Shown here one piece after another: positions 7,502 through 11,569 of a stretch of DNA of 11,569 nt. The stretch lies in NCBI GenBank assembly GCA_905203795.1, contig CAJKXG010000017.1, positions 1 to 11,569 of the forward strand, read 5' to 3'. The stretch is from an uncultured Oscillospiraceae bacterium (lineage in GTDB: Bacteria > Bacillota > Clostridia > Oscillospirales > Acutalibacteraceae). Under the pieces are notes generated by a model. The model was given only the letters and a program-made list of their open reading frames with translations, had not been told where the DNA came from and made no database searches. Within the stretch, counting starts at the first letter, position 1, and every line of letters starts with the position of its first letter. Position numbers and translations under genes: made by a program.

Positions 7502-8041
7502 TCAATAATTCTCGCTGCGCATCTGGAAATACGCCTGCGGATGAGCGCAAACCGGGCAAACCTCCGGTGCGGTCGTGCCGACATGGATGTGTCCGCAGTT
7601 GGCGCATTGCCACACGACGATCTCCGCTTTTTCAAAGACCGCTTTTTTCTCCACGTTGTCCAGCAGCGCCAGATAGCGTTTCTCGTGCTCCTTTTCGATC
7701 GCCGCCACACCTTCAAACAGCGCGGCGATCTCGTCGAAGCCCTCCTCGCGCGCTTCCTTGGCAAACGTCGCGTACATGTCGGTCCATTCGTAGTTTTCAC
7801 CCGCCGCTGCGTCCTTCAGATTGGTCGCGGTGTCCGCGATGCCGCCGTGCAGCAGCTTAAACCAAATTTTGGCATGTTCCTTCTCGTTGTCCGCCGTCTC
7901 CTGGAACAGATTGGCGATCTGGACATAGCCTTCCTTCTTCGCCTTGGATGCGTAATACGTGTACTTGTTACGCGCCTGTGATTCACCGGCAAACGCCGTC
8001 ATCAGATTCGCTTCGGTTTTGCTGCCTTTCAGATTGGCCAT
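7502..8041 (-). CDS. rbr: Rubrerythrin
   Basis: Rubrerythrin reduces hydrogen peroxide in the cytoplasm of anaerobes using a diiron site and a rubredoxin-type iron centre. The product is 179 residues from the ATG at 8041, which lies 7 bases after GGAGGA (8049-8054); a TTG two codons upstream is less well placed. The N-terminal four-helix ferritin-like domain carries the iron ligands E20, E53 and H56, then E85, and E116 with H119. The C-terminal rubredoxin-like domain carries C146/C149 and C162/C165. At the position of Glu97 in the Desulfovibrio protein, the ligand that swaps with His56 on reduction, this protein has D88 (EWTD instead of EYTE). It has its own promoter, which overlaps the end of the upstream HD gene. 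Confidence 0.96.
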   Translation of the reverse strand: MANLKGSKTEANLMTAFAGESQARNKYTYYASKAKKEGYVQIANLFQETADNEKEHAKIWFKLLHGGIADTATNLKDAAAGENYEWTDMYATFAKEAREEGFDEIAALFEGVAAIEKEHEKRYLALLDNVEKKAVFEKAEIVVWQCANCGHIHVGTTAPEVCPVCAHPQAYFQMRSENY

Positions 8042-8074
8042 GGTCAATTCCTCCTATATGATGATATCGACTTC

Positions 8075-8103
8075 AGTATACACAAACGCGCGGAAAATTT
8101 CAA
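8075..8103 (-). promoter_or_regulatory. Promoter of rubrerythrin
   Basis: On the minus strand TTGAAA (8103-8098) and TATACT (8080-8075) are separated by exactly 17 bases, with each box one base off consensus. The -35 box overlaps the stop codon of the HD-domain gene. The start of transcription would lie about 27 bases before the rbr ATG. No PerR-type inverted repeat was identified next to it. Confidence 0.78.
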
Positions 8104-8609
8104 TCACTTTTCGCAGATTTTTCTGCCAGCGCCGCCAATTGTTGACGCAGCGGATCATACGCGTCGCGGCGGACGATTTCGTACAGCGAACACGCCTTGT
8201 CCACCAGGCACACGATCACGCTTTCGCGATAGCGCGGCGGATACAGCGTCAGCGGAAACATATGCTTGCGGATGATATCCCGCTCGATCTCCCCGAGCGC
8301 GTAATCCCGCACCGCATTTTCCAGCGCGGTGCGGGCATGGTAAAATCCGTGCAGGCGATGTCCTTCCTCCTTGCGATGCCAGTCGTAGAGAAAATAATCG
8401 TGCAGCAGCGCCCCGCGGATCATCTGCGCACGATGCACCCGCAGACGCAGACGCGCCGCCAACCGATCACTGTAATACGCGACGGCGACGCTGTGCCAAA
8501 ACACAGAGGTGTTGCCGTGCTGGATATAGGCGTGTGTGTCGCCGAAATGCGCCCCGCCGACGACAGGCGCGGCGAGCGCGGAAAAGACGGGTTTTGGCTG
8601 ATCGGACAT
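8100..8609 (-). CDS. HD-superfamily protein (probable metal-dependent phosphohydrolase)
   Basis: The 169-residue product has the spaced metal ligands of an HD domain: H39 in the FWHSVAVAYY segment, the H70-D71 doublet in ALLHDYFLYD, further histidines at H87/H91 and H116, and D137 in VCLVDKACSLYE. Proteins with this pattern usually hydrolyse phosphate esters of nucleotides or related compounds in the cytoplasm; the substrate here is unknown. There is no signal peptide or membrane helix. GGGAGGA (8614-8620) lies close to the ATG. It is 65 bases after ftsH on the same strand, separated by a hairpin, and no clear promoter was seen in the gap, so it may be expressed by readthrough from ftsH. Its end overlaps the rubrerythrin promoter. 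Confidence 0.88.
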   Translation of the reverse strand: MSDQPKPVFSALAAPVVGGAHFGDTHAYIQHGNTSVFWHSVAVAYYSDRLAARLRLRVHRAQMIRGALLHDYFLYDWHRKEEGHRLHGFYHARTALENAVRDYALGEIERDIIRKHMFPLTLYPPRYRESVIVCLVDKACSLYEIVRRDAYDPLRQQLAALAEKSAKSD

Positions 8610-8627
8610 GGTTTCCTCCCAAACGGC

Positions 8628-8657
8628 AAACCCACCGACTGATCACAGCCGGTGGGT
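8628..8657 (-). terminator. Hairpin after ftsH, weak terminator or processing site
   Basis: On the minus strand ACCCACCGGCTG (8657-8646) pairs with CAGTCGGTGGGT (8641-8630), giving 12 base pairs with one G-U pair and a TGAT loop. It is followed by only TT before G, so the T-tract is short and interrupted. It starts 17 bases after the ftsH stop and ends just before the ribosome site of the HD gene. Partial termination is plausible; full termination is doubtful. Confidence 0.6.
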
Positions 8658-8674
8658 AAAGAGCATATACAGGC

Positions 8675-10588
8675 TTATTCGGCGGCGGGGGCGGCGTCCT
8701 CCATGATCTTCAGGAAATCGGCACCGTCCATTTTCTCGTGTTCAAACAGATACTGTGCCACCGCGTGCAGCTTATCCATATGCTCGGTCAGCTTGCGGCG
8801 CGTCTGCTCGTAGCCGTTTTTCACGATGGAATGGATCTCGGCGTCGATCCGCGCCGCAACCTCCTCCGAGTAGTTACGGGTATGACCGAAGTCGCGCCCG
8901 AGGAAAATCTCATTGGAATCGGACGAGCCGAACAGGATCGGACCGAGTTCGTCGCTCATACCGTATTTCGTCACCATCGACCGCGCCGTTTCGGTCGCGC
9001 GTTCGATATCGTTGGACGCACCGGTGGAAATATCCTCCAGCACCAGCGCTTCGGCGACACGGCCGCCGAGCAGCACCTGGATATCCTCCAGCATCTCGTT
9101 TTTCAAGCGATACGACCGATCCTCCTGCGGCAGGCTCATCGTGTAGCCGCCCGCCATGCCGCGCGGGATGATGGAAATCTGGTGCACGGGATCCTGCGTC
9201 GGGCAGTAATACGTGACCACCGCGTGACCCGCCTCGTGATAAGACGTCAGTTTCTTTTCCTTATCGGTCATCACATGGCTCTTCTTCTCGGTGCCGACCA
9301 CCACCTTGATGGTCGCCTCCTCGATCTCCGCCATGGTGATGGAATGCAAATCCTTGCGCGCCGCCAGCAGCGCCGCTTCGTTCAGCAGGTTTTCGAGATC
9401 GGCGCCTGTGAAACCGGCCGTGGACTTCGCAATGGTCGAGAGTTCCACATCAGGCGCGAGCGGCTTGCCGCGCGCATGCACCTTCAAAATCTCTTCGCGA
9501 CCCTTGATATCGGGGTAATTGACCACGATCTGACGGTCGAAACGTCCGGGACGCATCAGCGCCGGATCGAGGATGTCGGGACGGTTGGTCGCCGCAATCA
9601 TGATGACGCCTTCGTTCGCGCCGAAGCCGTCCATCTCCACCAGCAACGGGTTCAGCGTCTGCTCCCGTTCGTCATGACCGCCGCCGAGACCCGCGCCGCG
9701 CTGACGACCCACCGCGTCGATCTCATCAATGAAGATGATGCAGGGGGAATTTTTCTTCGCCTGATCGAACAGATCGCGCACACGCGATGCGCCGACGCCG
9801 ACGTACATTTCCACAAAATCCGAGCCGGAGATGGAGAAGAACGGTACACCCGCTTCGCCCGCGACCGCGCGCGCCAGCAAGGTTTTACCGGTACCGGGAG
9901 GGCCGACGAGCAACACGCCCTTCGGCACACGCGCACCCAGCTCGGTGAACTTTTTCGGTGATTTGAGGAAGTTGACGATCTCGCGCAGCTCTTCCTTTTC
10001 CTCATCCGCGCCCGCCACATCGGCAAACGTGGTCTTGCGCTTTTCATCGGCGGGCTGCTTGACGCGCGCCTTGCCGAAGCCCATCGTCTTGCCGCCGTCG
10101 AACGACGAGAGCGAGCGGCGCATCATGAAGTACATGGCGACGACCAGCCCGATGATCAGCAGAGAGGGCAGCAGATTGACGATCCACGGCAGCTCCTCGA
10201 CCGGCAGATAATCCGTCTTGATGTCGTTATTCGGGTCGGCGTCCGTGTTGCGCTCGTTGATCAGCTCACGCACGTCCGCCAAAAACAGGTTGACATCCGG
10301 CACGGTGTATACGACCACGCCGTTTTCGTCGATCTTGATCTTCGCCGCGGCGACTTCCTCGCGATACGGCTCCCGCAGCGTCATTTGCAGCTTGCGGCTG
10401 CCGAGATCCAGTGTCAGGCTCTCCACCTTATTTTCCTGGATATAGGAAAGATACTGCGAATACGCGACGTCGTTTTTCTTGGTGCTCCTGCCGAGCAGCG
10501 TCCAAAACAGGATGAGCAGCAGCGGCACGCCGAGCAGCAAACCGAGATTGCGCAGTGTCCTTCCGAAATCATTGTTGCGGTTATCCAA
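8675..10588 (-). CDS. ftsH: ATP-dependent membrane zinc metalloprotease FtsH
   Basis: FtsH is a hexameric membrane-anchored AAA protease that extracts and degrades membrane and short-lived cytoplasmic proteins. From the TTG at 10588 the product has 637 residues, the usual size. A longer frame runs upstream into hpt, but AAGGAG (10599-10604) sits 10 bases before the TTG. Membrane helices lie at about 12-33 and 133-152 around the small outer domain. The AAA module has Walker A GPPGTGKT (229-236, K235), a pore loop with Y262, Walker B D288-E289 and arginine fingers R349/R352 in RPGRFDR. The protease has HEAGH at 451-455 and the third zinc ligand D527 in the STGASND segment. P314 replaces the usual Gln in the [11 protein letters not shown] block. 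It follows hpt by 31 bases. Confidence 0.97.
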   Translation of the reverse strand: MDNRNNDFGRTLRNLGLLLGVPLLLILFWTLLGRSTKKNDVAYSQYLSYIQENKVESLTLDLGSRKLQMTLREPYREEVAAAKIKIDENGVVVYTVPDVNLFLADVRELINERNTDADPNNDIKTDYLPVEELPWIVNLLPSLLIIGLVVAMYFMMRRSLSSFDGGKTMGFGKARVKQPADEKRKTTFADVAGADEEKEELREIVNFLKSPKKFTELGARVPKGVLLVGPPGTGKTLLARAVAGEAGVPFFSISGSDFVEMYVGVGASRVRDLFDQAKKNSPCIIFIDEIDAVGRQRGAGLGGGHDEREQTLNPLLVEMDGFGANEGVIMIAATNRPDILDPALMRPGRFDRQIVVNYPDIKGREEILKVHARGKPLAPDVELSTIAKSTAGFTGADLENLLNEAALLAARKDLHSITMAEIEEATIKVVVGTEKKSHVMTDKEKKLTSYHEAGHAVVTYYCPTQDPVHQISIIPRGMAGGYTMSLPQEDRSYRLKNEMLEDIQVLLGGRVAEALVLEDISTGASNDIERATETARSMVTKYGMSDELGPILFGSSDSNEIFLGRDFGHTRNYSEEVAARIDAEIHSIVKNGYEQTRRKLTEHMDKLHAVAQYLFEHEKMDGADFLKIMEDAAPAAE

Positions 10589-10619
10589 ATCTATATCACT
10601 CCTTGATCGAAACCGAGCG

Positions 10620-11177
10620 TCACTGCGCGTCGGAATCGGAATATACAGTCGGTTTGAGAATGCCGATATACGGCAGATTGCGATATTTTTCGTTGTAGTC
10701 CAGCCCGTAGCCGACGATAAACGCATCGGGGCAGCTCATCCCCGCGTAATCCGCCGTGAGCGGCACGCGCCGACGGTGCGGTTTATCCAGCAGCGTGCAA
10801 ATACGGATGCTGCGCGGATGACGGGCGGAAAGCATCTTCATCAAAAAAGACAGCGTCACGCCGGAATCCAAAATATCCTCCACAATGAGCAGATCCTTAT
10901 CCTCCAGCGGTCCGTCGAGATCCTTCAGCACCCGCACCTCGCCGCTGGTGGTGGTGGCACTGCCATAGCTGGACACCGCCAGAAAATCAATGGCGCACGG
11001 CACCTGAATGGCGCGCATCAGATCTGCCATAAACACGACCGAGCCCTTTAATACGCTGACCAGCATCAGATTTTTGCCCGCATAATCGCGACTGATCCGC
11101 GCTCCGAGCGCCTTCACCGTTTCGGCAAGCTGCTCCTCCGTATACAGGATTTCCGAGATATCCTCATGAATACCCAC
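10620..11177 (-). CDS. hpt: Hypoxanthine phosphoribosyltransferase
   Basis: This purine-salvage enzyme converts hypoxanthine or guanine and PRPP to IMP or GMP in the cytoplasm. From the GTG at 11177 the product is 185 residues, normal for the family. Visible landmarks are the LKGS loop (43-46), the flexible [11 protein letters not shown] loop (69-79), the PRPP-binding motif [11 protein letters not shown] (99-109, E100/D101 and catalytic-base position D104), the purine-contact lysine K132 in LLDKPHRR, and the [20 protein letters not shown] block. GAGGTGG (11184-11190) lies 6 bases before the GTG; the adjacent TTG at 11180 is too close to it. It overlaps the end of tilS by 14 bases, implying translational coupling, and leads into ftsH. 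Confidence 0.96.
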   Translation of the reverse strand: MGIHEDISEILYTEEQLAETVKALGARISRDYAGKNLMLVSVLKGSVVFMADLMRAIQVPCAIDFLAVSSYGSATTTSGEVRVLKDLDGPLEDKDLLIVEDILDSGVTLSFLMKMLSARHPRSIRICTLLDKPHRRRVPLTADYAGMSCPDAFIVGYGLDYNEKYRNLPYIGILKPTVYSDSDAQ

Positions 11178-11569
11178 CAATTTCCACCTCTGCCATCGGA
11201 ATTTCATAAAACAAAAACAACTGTTTGGTCTGCTCGTCCGGCGCGACCCGCCGATCGCATCCCAAACCGGACACCAGCACGATGCCCGCGTCGTCGCACA
11301 CGATCGGCCACGCGGCACGGCGCGCCGGCGAAATGTGCTGTTCATTGAACAGCTTTTTCAGCGTTTTGCCGCCCTGCCGCCCCGCCGGATGGAAGCTGTC
11401 CCCCGGCAAACGACCGCGTATGCGTAACGACCCTTGTATTCTATCATAATCCAGCGCGGTTTTTAATAAGTTTCTGTGAATTTTTTCACGATTTTTACAC
11501 TTTTCCTTTTCGCCCAAATTCACCAACTCAGCGCGATAGATTCTTTCGCATATTTCATAATCGCGCCCT
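11164..11569 (-). CDS. tilS: tRNA(Ile)-lysidine synthase, C-terminal part (start outside window)
   Basis: The frame is open to the right edge and ends in TGA at 11164-11166, giving 134 residues of the C-terminal region. It contains the TilS C-terminal substrate-binding domain: RGRLPGDSF, then GGKTLKKLFNEQHISPARR, a WPIVCDD segment and VLVSGLGCDRR. TilS modifies cytidine 34 of the AUA-reading isoleucine tRNA to lysidine, using lysine and ATP; the catalytic N-terminal part lies outside the window. The position directly before and overlapping hpt, followed by ftsH, is the order known from Bacillus subtilis, which supports the call. Confidence 0.9.
   Translation of the reverse strand, partial: GRDYEICERIYRAELVNLGEKEKCKNREKIHRNLLKTALDYDRIQGSLRIRGRLPGDSFHPAGRQGGKTLKKLFNEQHISPARRAAWPIVCDDAGIVLVSGLGCDRRVAPDEQTKQLFLFYEIPMAEVEIGGYS

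Noticed and set aside
8738..9961. Plus-strand open frame of 407 codons antisense to ftsH
   Set aside because: It mirrors ftsH codon structure, has no recognisable motif and no convincing ribosome site; an antisense shadow.
10589..10726. Upstream extension of ftsH by 46 codons
   Set aside because: It lies inside hpt, adds sequence unlike any FtsH N-terminus, and is upstream of the AAGGAG site.

Overview
The window reads as a chromosomal segment from an anaerobic, GC-rich member of the Clostridia (Bacillota), plausibly an Oscillospirales/Ruminococcaceae-type gut bacterium. The reasons are purine-rich Shine-Dalgarno sites in front of nearly every gene, Gram-positive style lipoproteins, a rubrerythrin, the tilS-hpt-ftsH gene order known from Firmicutes, and a greA-lysS pair. 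The lineage below class level is inference. No mobile element, CRISPR array, rRNA or tRNA was seen; this is mostly core chromosome with a few unassigned genes.

Layout. Bases 1-297 (minus) hold the N-terminal part of a double zinc-ribbon protein that runs off the left edge. A divergent regulatory region (298-534) separates it from greA and lysS (plus strand), which form a two-gene unit behind a near-consensus promoter. That promoter carries an unusual dyad around its -10 box. A strong bidirectional terminator (2551-2584) ends lysS and also serves the convergent minus-strand genes.

From 2661 to the right edge everything is on the minus strand. Read in the direction of transcription (right to left) it comprises: the 3' end of tilS, overlapping hpt, then ftsH; a hairpin; an HD-domain protein; rubrerythrin with its own promoter; a polar amino-acid ABC transporter (glnH-like binding lipoprotein, an intercistronic hairpin-plus-T-tract, glnP-like permease, glnQ-like ATPase); then, tightly linked, an unknown two-helix membrane protein, an SGNH/GDSL hydrolase and a short ComEA-like DNA-binding protein; and finally a repeat-containing lipoprotein of unknown function.

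How the genes work together. tilS, hpt and ftsH combine tRNA-Ile2 modification, purine salvage and membrane protein quality control. The glnHPQ-like cassette imports a polar amino acid; the terminator after the binding-protein gene probably sets a higher level of binding protein than of permease and ATPase. The three genes after glnQ are spaced or overlapped as if cotranscribed with the transporter, but no shared function is evident. Several genes (glnP, glnQ, ftsH, hpt) appear to use TTG or GTG starts, judged from Shine-Dalgarno position and family length.

I did not find a clear new multi-gene system. The most interesting points are the greA promoter dyad and its surrounding repeated TTTCCG elements, the glnH-glnP attenuator, the accessory genes downstream of glnQ, and substitutions at usually conserved positions in FtsH and rubrerythrin.
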